From the IMG/VR virus record IMGVR_UViG_3300005536_000019, positions 1-20,537 of that record: a stretch of 20,537 nt of DNA, one strand, 5' to 3'. This DNA is from a virus. Numbering within the stretch: position 1 is the first letter of the stretch; each line of letters opens with the position of its first letter. The notes under the pieces are model-generated. The model ran no database searches and was not told where the DNA came from. It was given only the letters and a program-made list of their open reading frames with translations. Positions 1-6,754 of the stretch are shown in pieces. The translations under genes and the position numbers were made by a program.

Positions 1-80
1 TGATTAGAGGAGGTACAAGTTGTTGGCTACATGCCACATAACGAGTATTGTCAGATAACAGAAAGGAATCTTGCACGACC

Positions 81-260
81 ATGCGCTGGAAGAACGGAGC
101 ACCCAAAGTGCTGTACGTGGTTGTAGTTAACGCCGACGCCTCTGTCCACACCTTTAAACGGAAACAGGCCCGTACGGCGTGGATTGCGAAGCGCACACCG
201 ACGTATTCTGATGGTACGTACGTTTTTGCGACCTTCGATCAACGTGCTAACCTTAAGTGA
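81..260 (+). CDS. Small hypothetical protein
   Basis: I do not recognise this 59-residue basic protein. It starts at ATG 81; the frame is open back to a TTG at 48 (70 residues), but no ribosome binding site precedes that TTG. A purine run AAAGGA at 62-67 lies about 13 bases before the ATG, a long spacing, so the start is uncertain. The N-terminal half has a hydrophobic strand (VLYVVVV) followed by Lys/Arg-rich segments and Tyr/Phe-rich ends, which fits a compact beta-rich fold but names no function. The DNA is clearly less GC-rich than the genes from 340 onward. The gene ends 14 bases before the probable small terminase gene and may be the last gene of a preceding module. Confidence 0.45.
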   Translation: MRWKNGAPKVLYVVVVNADASVHTFKRKQARTAWIAKRTPTYSDGTYVFATFDQRANLK

Positions 261-274
261 AAGACGAGGCTTAA

Positions 275-814
275 GTGCTGGAGTACGAGGGGAATAAGCG
301 CGAACGTAAAGAATCCTGGAAAATTCGCATGGTAAAGCGCTTCATCCTCGCCAACCCGGACGCGTCCATCCCCGAGGTCGTCAAGGCGTGCCGAACGTCC
401 GCCTCGACCGTCTCGCGCGCGCGGAAGGACCTCCTCGAGTCGGGCCAGATCGCCGCCGCCCCCACGGGACGGCCGTCCCTCCCCGTCGAAGAGCCCTCCC
501 CCCACGAGGGCCCCACGGTCGAGGCCCAGATCGCGGCCGACATCGACCGCGCCATCTCGTCCGGGTCCGCGAAGGCACTCACGCGCGAGGAGCGGCGCCT
601 CCGCCTCTCGGCGTACGCGGACCATCCCAAGGTCCCCGCGGCCTCGAAGATCGCCGCCCTGCGCGAACTCGAGGCGACGGAGCCCAAGGAGAGCGAGATG
701 CTCGGCCCCGGCGCGCCCCAGACGCGCGAGGAGGCCGTCCAGCGCGTCCGCCTCATGATCGAGGCGCTCGGCGACCTCTTCGGAGAGGACGCGCGTGCCG
801 AAGCGATCGCGTAG
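275..814 (+). CDS. Probable terminase small subunit (HTH DNA-binding)
   Basis: A 179-residue protein starting at GTG 275, with GAGG five bases upstream. Residues about 16-58 read as a helix-turn-helix: a basic helix (KIRMVKRFILANP), a helix with SIPEVVKACRTS, and a recognition helix STVSRARKDLLESG. After a Pro-rich linker (60-82), the second half is helical and charged, with a PAASKIAALRELEA stretch (121-134) like the oligomerisation part of small terminases. Small terminases bind the packaging site on phage DNA and hand it to the large subunit. The size fits that family, and it is the first DNA-binding protein upstream of the large terminase gene at 2083, although six small genes intervene. 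It could instead be a late-gene regulator with the same fold. Confidence 0.6.
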   Translation: MLEYEGNKRERKESWKIRMVKRFILANPDASIPEVVKACRTSASTVSRARKDLLESGQIAAAPTGRPSLPVEEPSPHEGPTVEAQIAADIDRAISSGSAKALTREERRLRLSAYADHPKVPAASKIAALRELEATEPKESEMLGPGAPQTREEAVQRVRLMIEALGDLFGEDARAEAIA

Positions 815-1139
815 ATTCAAGGTCCCGCGCGTCACGACGCCCGCGACCATGTACCTCGTCCGCTGGACGGACGCGAACCACGACAACGAGTACGACGGCC
901 CGTCCGCCGGCTTCGAGTCCTCCCTCATCGAGGACTCGCACGTTGGGTTTCACACCAAGACCGCGAAAGACCACATCGTTCTCGCCTCCTCCTGCATCGT
1001 CCTGGACGGCGCGAACTCGTCGCGCTGGCACCTCACGGTCCCGCGCGTCCACATCACGGCGATGCTCGAACTGGAGGTCAAGGATGCCGGCGAAGTCGCA
1101 GGCGCAGGCGAAGTGGGCGAGGGCGGGGTGTCCCGGTAG
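795..1139 (+). CDS. Hypothetical phage protein, small beta-rich
   Basis: A 114-residue protein starting at GTG 795, with GGAGAGG at 782-788 placed well for that start. It overlaps the 3' end of the preceding gene by 20 bases. After a basic N-terminus, residues about 45-92 alternate hydrophobic and polar residues (VGFHTKTAKDHIVLASS, then WHLTVPRVHITAMLEL). This pattern resembles small phage proteins of unknown function in which a short beta unit ends in an IPR..I..L-like motif; that resemblance is from memory and is not a named family. The last 20 residues are Gly/Val/Glu-rich and overlap the next gene, so the tail may be a by-product of the overlap. Confidence 0.55.
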   Translation: MPKRSRRFKVPRVTTPATMYLVRWTDANHDNEYDGPSAGFESSLIEDSHVGFHTKTAKDHIVLASSCIVLDGANSSRWHLTVPRVHITAMLELEVKDAGEVAGAGEVGEGGVSR

Positions 1140-1230
1140 CGGGATGTCGAAGGACAAGTGCGGCGAGTTCGTCTCGCACGGCAAGGGGTCGATGAAGTCC
1201 CTCCCGAAGAAGGTCAAGAAGGAGAAGTGA
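1084..1230 (+). CDS. Tiny basic protein (DUF3008-like N-terminus)
   Basis: A 48-residue Lys-rich protein starting at ATG 1084 with a strong GGAGG at 1073-1077 and a six-base spacer; this ribosome binding site is the main evidence for the gene. It overlaps the preceding gene by 56 bases in another frame. The N-terminus MPAKSQAQAKWARA resembles the MPAKSKAQQ opening of the short phage/bacterial proteins grouped as DUF3008, whose role is unknown. A CPGSGMSKDKC segment (16-26) puts two cysteines ten residues apart, and the C-terminus is a run of lysines. Nucleic-acid or capsid contact is only a guess from charge. Confidence 0.6.
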   Translation: MPAKSQAQAKWARAGCPGSGMSKDKCGEFVSHGKGSMKSLPKKVKKEK

Positions 1231-1231
1231 A

Positions 1232-1393
1232 ATGAGCGCCAAGCACCCTGGGTTCAAGTCCGTCCAGAAGAAGATCGAGCGTGAAGGGTACACGAAGGAG
1301 CAGGCGGGCGCCATCCTCGCGAACTCCACGCGCAACGCGTCCAAGGCGGCGCACAAGGCCAACCCGCGCCTCAACAAGGTGAAGGGAAAGTAA
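1232..1393 (+). CDS. Tiny basic protein, KHPGFK type
   Basis: A 53-residue, strongly basic protein starting at ATG 1232, two bases after the previous stop, with AAGGAG at 1218-1223. It opens MSAKHPGFKSVQKKIEREG and continues with an Ala-rich helix (KEQAGAILANSTRNASKAA) and a basic tail. Very similar short proteins that open with HPGFK..Q..IA and contain AGAILA..TR.AS occur in many phage genomes as uncharacterised proteins; this is recalled, not searched. Its stop codon overlaps the next start as TAATG, so it should be translated together with its neighbours. The function is unknown. Confidence 0.65.
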   Translation: MSAKHPGFKSVQKKIEREGYTKEQAGAILANSTRNASKAAHKANPRLNKVKGK

Positions 1394-1626
1394 TGGACCC
1401 CGTCGAACGGTACCTCGAGGACCAGCGAGCGCAGGACGAGGCCGACCTCCTCGAGAAGCTCAGCATCGACTCCGCGGAACGCGCGCGCCAACTCGAGGCG
1501 CAGGTCCCGCGCGGTAGGTTCGATCGCGGCATCCACGGCAACCAGCCACCACCCAAGGCCGCGGGTGAAATGTGGCTGTCGGGCGGCCCCGAGACGCCGG
1601 ACCAGGGCGGATACGGCATCGTATGA
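1393..1626 (+). CDS. Hypothetical protein, acidic helix plus flexible tail
   Basis: A 77-residue protein starting at ATG 1393, joined to the previous gene by a TAATG overlap, with GAAGGGAAAG just upstream. Residues 1-39 form a highly charged predicted helix (ERYLEDQRAQDEADLLEKL); residues 40-77 are Gly/Pro-rich and probably disordered. I recognise no family. The charged helix could make it an oligomerisation or partner-binding peptide, but that is a guess. It belongs to the run of tiny genes between the terminase subunits. Confidence 0.5.
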   Translation: MDPVERYLEDQRAQDEADLLEKLSIDSAERARQLEAQVPRGRFDRGIHGNQPPPKAAGEMWLSGGPETPDQGGYGIV

Positions 1627-1829
1627 TGGCGACCGCACCGGAGTTCCGTGAGTTCCACGCCCTCCCGGCCGACGAGCCCGACCACGTCGTCGACGGCGGG
1701 GACTGCCCGTGCGAGCCCCAGTGCCTCCTCGCGGGCGAACTCTTCCGCGTCTTCATCCACAGCCAGGGCGTTATCAAGTTCGTCGTCCGTAGGCACAAGT
1801 TGGCGCCGAAATGGTGGGTAGCGAAGTGA
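1623..1829 (+). CDS. Small Cys/His protein
   Basis: A 68-residue protein; the start is taken as ATG 1623, which forms an ATGA overlap with the preceding stop. The frame is open back to 1572, but that would bury it in the previous gene. It contains HALPADEPDHVVDGGDCPC followed by another cysteine, so His and Cys residues (H12, H21, C28, C30, C34) cluster within 23 residues, and H46 follows. The H..P....H......C.C.P pattern is familiar from short uncharacterised phage proteins and would suit metal binding, but no known zinc-finger spacing is matched. The C-terminal half is a hydrophobic beta stretch with a basic tail. The function is unknown. Confidence 0.5.
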   Translation: MMATAPEFREFHALPADEPDHVVDGGDCPCEPQCLLAGELFRVFIHSQGVIKFVVRRHKLAPKWWVAK

Positions 1830-2086
1830 ATTCGACTACCAAGTTCTTTCTCTACCTCCTGGCGACCCTCTTCATCTTGGCTGTCTACGCCATCCTCGTG
1901 ACTCCCGCTCACTCCGAGGGCCCCCTTACCCCGAAGGGCGCGTACTGGGACGAGTCCCTCTGGTCGGCCGTCAGCCTACCCGACAGCGCCATGGTCTGCC
2001 GCGTCCGACCCGACGGCTCCGTCGGCTGCATCGCCGTCCCGGCGGGCACGATTCTTCTGCTCCCGACGCCGAAAGCGGCGGATTGA
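1811..2086 (+). CDS. Small membrane-anchored or exported protein
   Basis: A 91-residue protein. Start candidates are ATG 1811 and GTG 1826, the latter giving a GTGA overlap with the previous stop; neither has a strong ribosome binding site. Residues about 12-30 (FFLYLLATLFILAVYAILV) form one clear membrane span or signal sequence, followed by TPAHS, a possible cleavage point. The rest is outside-type sequence with two cysteines (C63, C73) that could form a disulfide in the periplasm or cell envelope. In T7-like phages the lysis genes (holin, spanin) sit around the terminase genes, so a lysis or envelope role is possible. However, one span with a 60-residue tail is not diagnostic of any of these. 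Confidence 0.55.
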   Translation: MVGSEVNSTTKFFLYLLATLFILAVYAILVTPAHSEGPLTPKGAYWDESLWSAVSLPDSAMVCRVRPDGSVGCIAVPAGTILLLPTPKAAD

Positions 2087-3825
2087 AGGAGTGGCCGAGT
2101 GAGGTCGAGCGGAAGTTCTGGCGCGGCGCCTGCGCCCCCTCCGCCGGCCCCGACTCCCTCTGGTGGTTCGTCCGCATCGCCTGGGGTACCGAGTGGTACT
2201 TCAAACGAACCGGAAAGACGCGCTGGCTGGTGCCACGAGTTCACAAGCCCTTCCTGCGCTGGTACGCCACCCACATCCTGGAGTGGTTCGACCGACGCCG
2301 CCGCGGAGTAATCGGCCGCACGTACCTCCTCGTCCTCATCTTCCGCAACGCGGGGAAGACGCTCCTCATCACGCGCGCCGCGAACCTGTGGGCCCACCTC
2401 GAGGACAAGAACCTCGCGTGGTACATCGGGTCCGAGACACACCCGAAGGCGAAGCAGTTCCTCTCCTCGGTCAAGGGCGTCATGGACGGGACGGACGAGA
2501 ACTCGTGGTTCGCGTGGCTCTACGGGAATTTCCGAGACAAGACGCGCGCGTGGAGCGCCGAGTCCGTCGTGACCGCGTACCGAACCGCGATGTCCCTCCA
2601 AGAGCCCACCTTCGGCACGTACGGGCTCGAGATGGGCATCACGGGCATGCACCCGGACGGCGTGACGTTCGACGACCCGACGTCCCTAGAGACTATGACG
2701 GAGAACACGCTCCAAGCGGCGCGCGACTCCTACGATTCGACACACCCTGCCCTGCGAACGGATTCGCTATTCGCCGGCGTCATGACTAGATACGCCGGCA
2801 ACGACGCAGGAGGCCACATCCTGTCGCAAGAGGGCGTCGCGAGTTGGTCCGGGCTGGCCTGTCCAGAACCCGACCTCGCCGCCAAGATTGGACAGGGGAA
2901 GGTCCACGTGTACTTCCTACAGGGTAGGGATGTGTCGAACAAGACCGAGGAGCACCCGAAGGGCGTCCCCGTCCTCCCCGAGGTGTGGGACAAGGACGGG
3001 ATGGACCACTACGAGTTCAAGGACCCCATCAACTTTTCGGCCCAGATTCAGAACGACCCGAGCAAGGGAGAGCACATGCCGCTCGAGTACGCGCAATTGG
3101 AGCGGATGGTCATCTCTCGCGAGAACCTCCCCGACATCGACTTCGCCTCCATCCACCTCGACACCGCGTTCAAGGACGAGCAGCGGATCGCGAAAGGCGA
3201 CTGGAACGTCATCGGGGGAGTCCTCCACGACCTCCGCTCTAACGGGCGCGTCTACATCGACCGCGTCATCCGGAACCGCCTCCCGCGACCCGAGCAGTTC
3301 ATCGCCTGCCTCACCTCGTACCTCCTCTCGCTCCGCGACCGTGGCATACGCGTCAAGATCATCACGGACGAGTCCGAGCCGGGCGGGAAGAAGGGGACGT
3401 TCAAGCAACTCCTCCAAGTCTCGCTCGCCATGGCCGGCTTCGTCGTCGGCCCCGATACGATCGTGACCTACAACCGCACGAACCGCAAGGACGTCCGCCT
3501 CCGCAAGGCCGCCGCCTACTGGGCGAGCGGGTACGTCCGGATCATCAAGGGGATCGAGTGGGAGGAGCGGCTCAAGTACGAGATGGTGAACCTCGACAAG
3601 GGCGACCACGACGACGTCACGGACGCCCTCTCCGACATCTGGCAACCCGAGGTCTGGAGTAAGCCGTACAAGGGTTCTCGAGATGGTGGCGAGGTCCCGA
3701 TGCAGCCTGGCGACGAGGGCCTCCGGCCCGGCCTCCTGAGTGAGCACGACCGCATGGCGCGCCGCACCGAGTACGACCCACGCTTCTACGCAGAAAGTGA
3801 GCGGTATACTGATGACCCAATTTGA
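2083..3825 (+). CDS. terL: Terminase large subunit (packaging ATPase-nuclease)
   Basis: A 580-residue motor that cuts concatemeric phage DNA and pumps it into the prohead using ATP. The ATPase domain is N-terminal: a Walker A-like RNAGKT at residues 88-93 after the strand YLLVLIF, and a Walker B-like GVTFDDP at 193-199. The RNase H-like nuclease domain is C-terminal, with acidic candidates D360 (HLDTAF), D429-E430 (IITDES) and the typical terminal HDDVTDAL at 509-516. The start is TTG 2083, overlapping the preceding stop by four bases; no ATG or GTG lies near and the Shine-Dalgarno is weak, so translational coupling is likely. Length and motif order fit the family well. The Pro/Gly-rich last 50 residues look flexible. 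The exonuclease gene overlaps its end by 14 bases. Confidence 0.93.
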   Translation: MKEWPSEVERKFWRGACAPSAGPDSLWWFVRIAWGTEWYFKRTGKTRWLVPRVHKPFLRWYATHILEWFDRRRRGVIGRTYLLVLIFRNAGKTLLITRAANLWAHLEDKNLAWYIGSETHPKAKQFLSSVKGVMDGTDENSWFAWLYGNFRDKTRAWSAESVVTAYRTAMSLQEPTFGTYGLEMGITGMHPDGVTFDDPTSLETMTENTLQAARDSYDSTHPALRTDSLFAGVMTRYAGNDAGGHILSQEGVASWSGLACPEPDLAAKIGQGKVHVYFLQGRDVSNKTEEHPKGVPVLPEVWDKDGMDHYEFKDPINFSAQIQNDPSKGEHMPLEYAQLERMVISRENLPDIDFASIHLDTAFKDEQRIAKGDWNVIGGVLHDLRSNGRVYIDRVIRNRLPRPEQFIACLTSYLLSLRDRGIRVKIITDESEPGGKKGTFKQLLQVSLAMAGFVVGPDTIVTYNRTNRKDVRLRKAAAYWASGYVRIIKGIEWEERLKYEMVNLDKGDHDDVTDALSDIWQPEVWSKPYKGSRDGGEVPMQPGDEGLRPGLLSEHDRMARRTEYDPRFYAESERYTDDPI

Positions 3826-4420
3826 GCCCCTCCACGTAGTGGTGTTTGACTTAGAAACGCGCGCCATGACGACGGACGTGGGTGGGTGGGAACCCCTCCG
3901 CGCCGGCAAGGGCGGCGTCTCCATCCTCGTCGCGCACGACAGTGAGGCAGGGGAGGACTACCTCTTCGACGACCACACCCTCGAGGACTTCGCGCGCCTA
4001 GTCGAGCAGCCGGGCGTCGTCCTCGTGGGCTTCAATTCCAAGTGGTTCGACGTGTCCGTCGTCCAGGGCATCCTCGGCCGCACGCTCAGGGTCAAGTACC
4101 ACATCGACATCTTCGGACTCATCAAGGACGCCCTCGACCGCGAGGGCCGCACGCGCGAGCGTGGGTGGAAGTTGGGTGACGCCGCCCTCCGATCCATGGG
4201 CATTACCAAGAGCGGAAGCGGCGCGTCAGCGCCGGAACTCGCGCGGGAAGGTCGTTGGGCGGAACTCATCACGTACTGCCGCCACGACGTCACGCTCACA
4301 AGGCAATTACTGGACTACATCCGCAGGCACGGCGGCGTCGCCGATCGGGACGGTTCCCTCCTGGAACTCGACATTCCCGACTGGCTACGACTCCCGCCCA
4401 CCGCGGCCCTGGAGGGGTAG
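3812..4420 (+). CDS. DEDDy-type 3'-5' exonuclease (RNase H-like)
   Basis: A 202-residue RNase H-fold nuclease. The first metal-binding motif is VFDLET (D13, E15) after a beta strand; the second is VGFNSKWFD (N75, D80); the third is YCRHDVTLT (Y155, D159), with the Y...D spacing of the DEDDy group. HIDIF (D99) and a KLGDAA segment sit between, as in YprB-like / RNase_H_2 and DNA polymerase B exonuclease-related proteins. Such enzymes remove nucleotides from 3' ends using two metal ions. No polymerase domain follows, so it stands alone. The start is taken as ATG 3812, inside the terminase 3' end; GTG 3797 is an alternative. Placement between terminase and portal suggests a role in processing DNA ends or recombination during packaging, but that is inference. 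Confidence 0.82.
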   Translation: MTQFEPLHVVVFDLETRAMTTDVGGWEPLRAGKGGVSILVAHDSEAGEDYLFDDHTLEDFARLVEQPGVVLVGFNSKWFDVSVVQGILGRTLRVKYHIDIFGLIKDALDREGRTRERGWKLGDAALRSMGITKSGSGASAPELAREGRWAELITYCRHDVTLTRQLLDYIRRHGGVADRDGSLLELDIPDWLRLPPTAALEG

Positions 4421-6310
4421 TTGGCTTTCAAGCAGATTCAGCGGGCGGGGAACCCCGTCCTGTTCCGCGACCAACTCGTCACGCTCGTCAACGAGCGCTT
4501 CGAGTACAGCAACAAGTTCCACTACTCCGTCCGCGCCAAACTCCCGCGCCTCTACGACGTCTGGCGCGGCATCTACACCGGGCGCTACCACCCGCACAAG
4601 AATAACGTCCACGTCCCGCTCATCTACGCCGCCGTGTGGGCCGACGCCGCGCGCAAGGTCGCCGCGTCCCTCAACACGTTCCCGATCGTCCAGTTCCGAG
4701 GCACGGGCCCCGACGACAAGCCCGTCGCGCTCCGGCACGAGCAGTTGGTTTCGGCCCAGTTCGAGGACGCGGGCGCCTTCAAGAAGGAAGTCAACACGCA
4801 CGTCTGCTCCGGCCTCTACGGCGTCGCGATCTCGCAGTCGATGTGGGACCGGCGCGAAGAGCAGGCGACGTTCGACGAGTACGAGGCCATCCCGCTCTCG
4901 ACTGAGCGCGTCCGGCGCATCAGGACGGCGAAGGTCGTCACGTTCGACGGCCCCAACCACGAGAACGTCGACCGGATGGACTTCGTCCCGCAGCCCGGCC
5001 CCGTCTCGATCGACCAGATGAAGTGGTGCGGACGCACGTACTGGCTCGACCTCGACGACTGCCGCATGCTCTCGAGCGGCGACCGCCCGATCTTCGACCC
5101 CGCCGAAGTAGCTCGCATGGAGCGCGAGGGCTCGGGGGCAGAGAAGACGGCCGACGACGTCACGAACCGTAAGTACATGTCGCGCCTCGGCATGTCCGAC
5201 GACATGGCGCGCATCCTCGACACGTTCTCGCGCCCAGTCGAAATCCGAGAGTACTGGGGCATCGTCCCGTCCGAATACGCGATCGACGGCGAGACGAACC
5301 TCGTCATCTCCGTCATGAACCGCAAGTATCTGGGGCGCGCGCGCGGGAACCCGTTCTGGCATCGCAAGAAGCCCTTCGTGGCGCACGCCGGTACGCCCGA
5401 CCCGCAATCGTTCGACTCCGCGGGCAAGGCGGAGGTGGCGGAGAAGCTCCAGTTGACCGCGAACCGGTACGTCAACCAGCGCCTCGACGCCGCGGACCTC
5501 CACATCGACCCGCAGATTTTCTACGACCGGAACGCAGGCATCAACACCGAGCGCCTCTACTCCAAGCCCGGCAACTGGATCGGGACCGACGGGCCGCCCG
5601 GCGACAAGATCATGGCCGCGCCCGTCGACCTCCGCGGCATGCAGGCCGGGGCTGGCATGACGCAGGAGATGATGGGGTACATCGAACGCGCGACCGGCAT
5701 CACGGACGAGGGCATCCAGGGCATCTCGAGCGGCGGCCAGCCCATCACGGCGCGCCAGTTCGTGGGTCAGCGCGAGGCGGCGGGCTCGAGGCTCATGCTC
5801 GAGACGCTCCTCTACGAGCGCACGTACCTCGAACCGCTCATGAACATCTACCAGCGGAACAACCGCCAATTCCTCGAGGGCCCCGTCGAGTTCCACATCC
5901 TCGGCGACAACGCCAAGATCGACCCCGACACGGGCGAACCGATCCGCGAGACGCGCGAGACGCTCGAGGGCTACGAACTCGCGCGCACGTACCAGGCGCG
6001 CGCCGTCGGCGCCTCCAACAATCTCTCGCGCATGGTCCGCCGGCAGGAGTTGGTCCCGCTCCTACAGGCCGTGAGCGCGAACCCGTACGCGGCGAGCGCG
6101 GTGAACTTCGTGAACTTCTTCCGCCAGATTTTCCGTGAGTTTGACTTCGACAACGTGAACGAACTCATCAAACAGAACGCGCAGGCGAACACGCAGATGC
6201 AGCAAGTTCTCGAGCAGACGGGCGCGCAGGGCGGCAACCCCGCCGCTATCCCCGACACCGCCGCGGGAACGGGCGAAGGAAATATGGCGCTGGCTCAATT
6301 CCTGGGCTAG
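4421..6310 (+). CDS. Portal protein (head-tail connector)
   Basis: A 629-residue protein expected to form the dodecameric ring through which DNA enters and leaves the head. It starts at TTG 4421, directly after the previous stop, with GGAGGGG at 4411-4417. The size suits podovirus portals. Visible signs are an N-terminal clip/wing-like region with NNVHVPLIYAAVWADAARK (61-79), a long middle region rich in beta strands, and a C-terminal helical part. That part has ITARQFVGQREAAGSRLM (441-458) leading to LEPLMNIYQRNNRQFL, which matches the long stem helix region of such portals. The last 60 residues are Gln/Asn/Ala-rich and helical, like a barrel-forming tail. Position after the terminase and before scaffold and capsid supports the call. 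Confidence 0.88.
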   Translation: MAFKQIQRAGNPVLFRDQLVTLVNERFEYSNKFHYSVRAKLPRLYDVWRGIYTGRYHPHKNNVHVPLIYAAVWADAARKVAASLNTFPIVQFRGTGPDDKPVALRHEQLVSAQFEDAGAFKKEVNTHVCSGLYGVAISQSMWDRREEQATFDEYEAIPLSTERVRRIRTAKVVTFDGPNHENVDRMDFVPQPGPVSIDQMKWCGRTYWLDLDDCRMLSSGDRPIFDPAEVARMEREGSGAEKTADDVTNRKYMSRLGMSDDMARILDTFSRPVEIREYWGIVPSEYAIDGETNLVISVMNRKYLGRARGNPFWHRKKPFVAHAGTPDPQSFDSAGKAEVAEKLQLTANRYVNQRLDAADLHIDPQIFYDRNAGINTERLYSKPGNWIGTDGPPGDKIMAAPVDLRGMQAGAGMTQEMMGYIERATGITDEGIQGISSGGQPITARQFVGQREAAGSRLMLETLLYERTYLEPLMNIYQRNNRQFLEGPVEFHILGDNAKIDPDTGEPIRETRETLEGYELARTYQARAVGASNNLSRMVRRQELVPLLQAVSANPYAASAVNFVNFFRQIFREFDFDNVNELIKQNAQANTQMQQVLEQTGAQGGNPAAIPDTAAGTGEGNMALAQFLG

Positions 6311-6325
6311 TAGTAGAAAGGACCC

Positions 6326-6718
6326 ATGCTAGAACCGTCTGAGCCCTTCACCGCGGAAGACGCGGCGGCCGCCGACGCGCGGCAGATTCGGGAACTCCTC
6401 GACTCGCGCGGGTACCAGAACTTCCTCGAGCCCCTCATCCTCGCGACCATACGCGTGTGGTCGAAGCAACTCGCCGACCCCTCGATCAAGCGCCACTGGG
6501 ACCGCCCGGACGACTACCTCCGTGGCGGCATCAGGGTCCTCGAGGCGCTCCTCAAGATGCCTCACGACATCATCGAGCAACAGGAGCGTGCGGCGCGCCT
6601 CCACGACGAGGCCGAGACGGTGGAGCAGCACTACGAGAGAATTGCCCGCGATGGACGCGGGCTTCCGGGCACTGACCCCTACGGCAACGAAGGGATCAGT
6701 CCAACAGACCCCATTTGA
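6326..6718 (+). CDS. Hypothetical phage protein between portal and scaffold
   Basis: A 130-residue, mostly helical, acidic protein starting at ATG 6326 with GAAAGGA a few bases upstream. An N-terminal helix (AEDAAAADARQIRELL) is followed by SRGYQNFLEPLI, then IKRHWDRPDDYLRGGIRVLEALLKMP and a charged helix to a Gly/Pro-rich tail. I recall unnamed phage proteins of this kind next to portal genes, but no function is known to me. A structural or assembly helper role is inferred from position only. A 36-base gap holding the next ribosome binding site follows. Confidence 0.6.
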   Translation: MLEPSEPFTAEDAAAADARQIRELLDSRGYQNFLEPLILATIRVWSKQLADPSIKRHWDRPDDYLRGGIRVLEALLKMPHDIIEQQERAARLHDEAETVEQHYERIARDGRGLPGTDPYGNEGISPTDPI

Positions 6719-6754
6719 GGCGAGCGGCGACCGTGGCCTCGATAGGAGTGTCAG

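Noticed and set aside
23-51. Sigma70-like promoter TTGGCT - 17 bases - TATTGT
   Set aside because: Each box matches the consensus at only four of six positions in an AT-richer stretch; this cannot be told from chance without transcription data.
20-58. Short reading frame from TTG 20 after the strong GAGGAGG at 6-12
   Set aside because: The ribosome-site spacing is good, but the frame ends after 12 codons and no family or regulatory logic was visible. It may be the end of an upstream arrangement cut by the window.
388-1230. A 280-codon + strand frame over the small terminase region
   Set aside because: Most of it is an Arg/Pro-rich shadow of the terminase and next gene. Only its last 48 codons (1084-1230), with their own ribosome site, are kept as a gene.
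2203-2220. KRTGKT in the large terminase as a Walker A motif
   Set aside because: It lacks a preceding hydrophobic strand and sits too early. RNAGKT at residues 88-93, after YLLVLIF and at the right distance from GVTFDDP, is the better ATP-binding loop.
4385-5896. A 503-codon open frame on the minus strand opposite the portal gene
   Set aside because: Long antisense frames are expected opposite GC-rich genes with C/G third positions. Its product is Arg/Val/Asp-biased, shows no motif, and lies fully over a well-supported gene.
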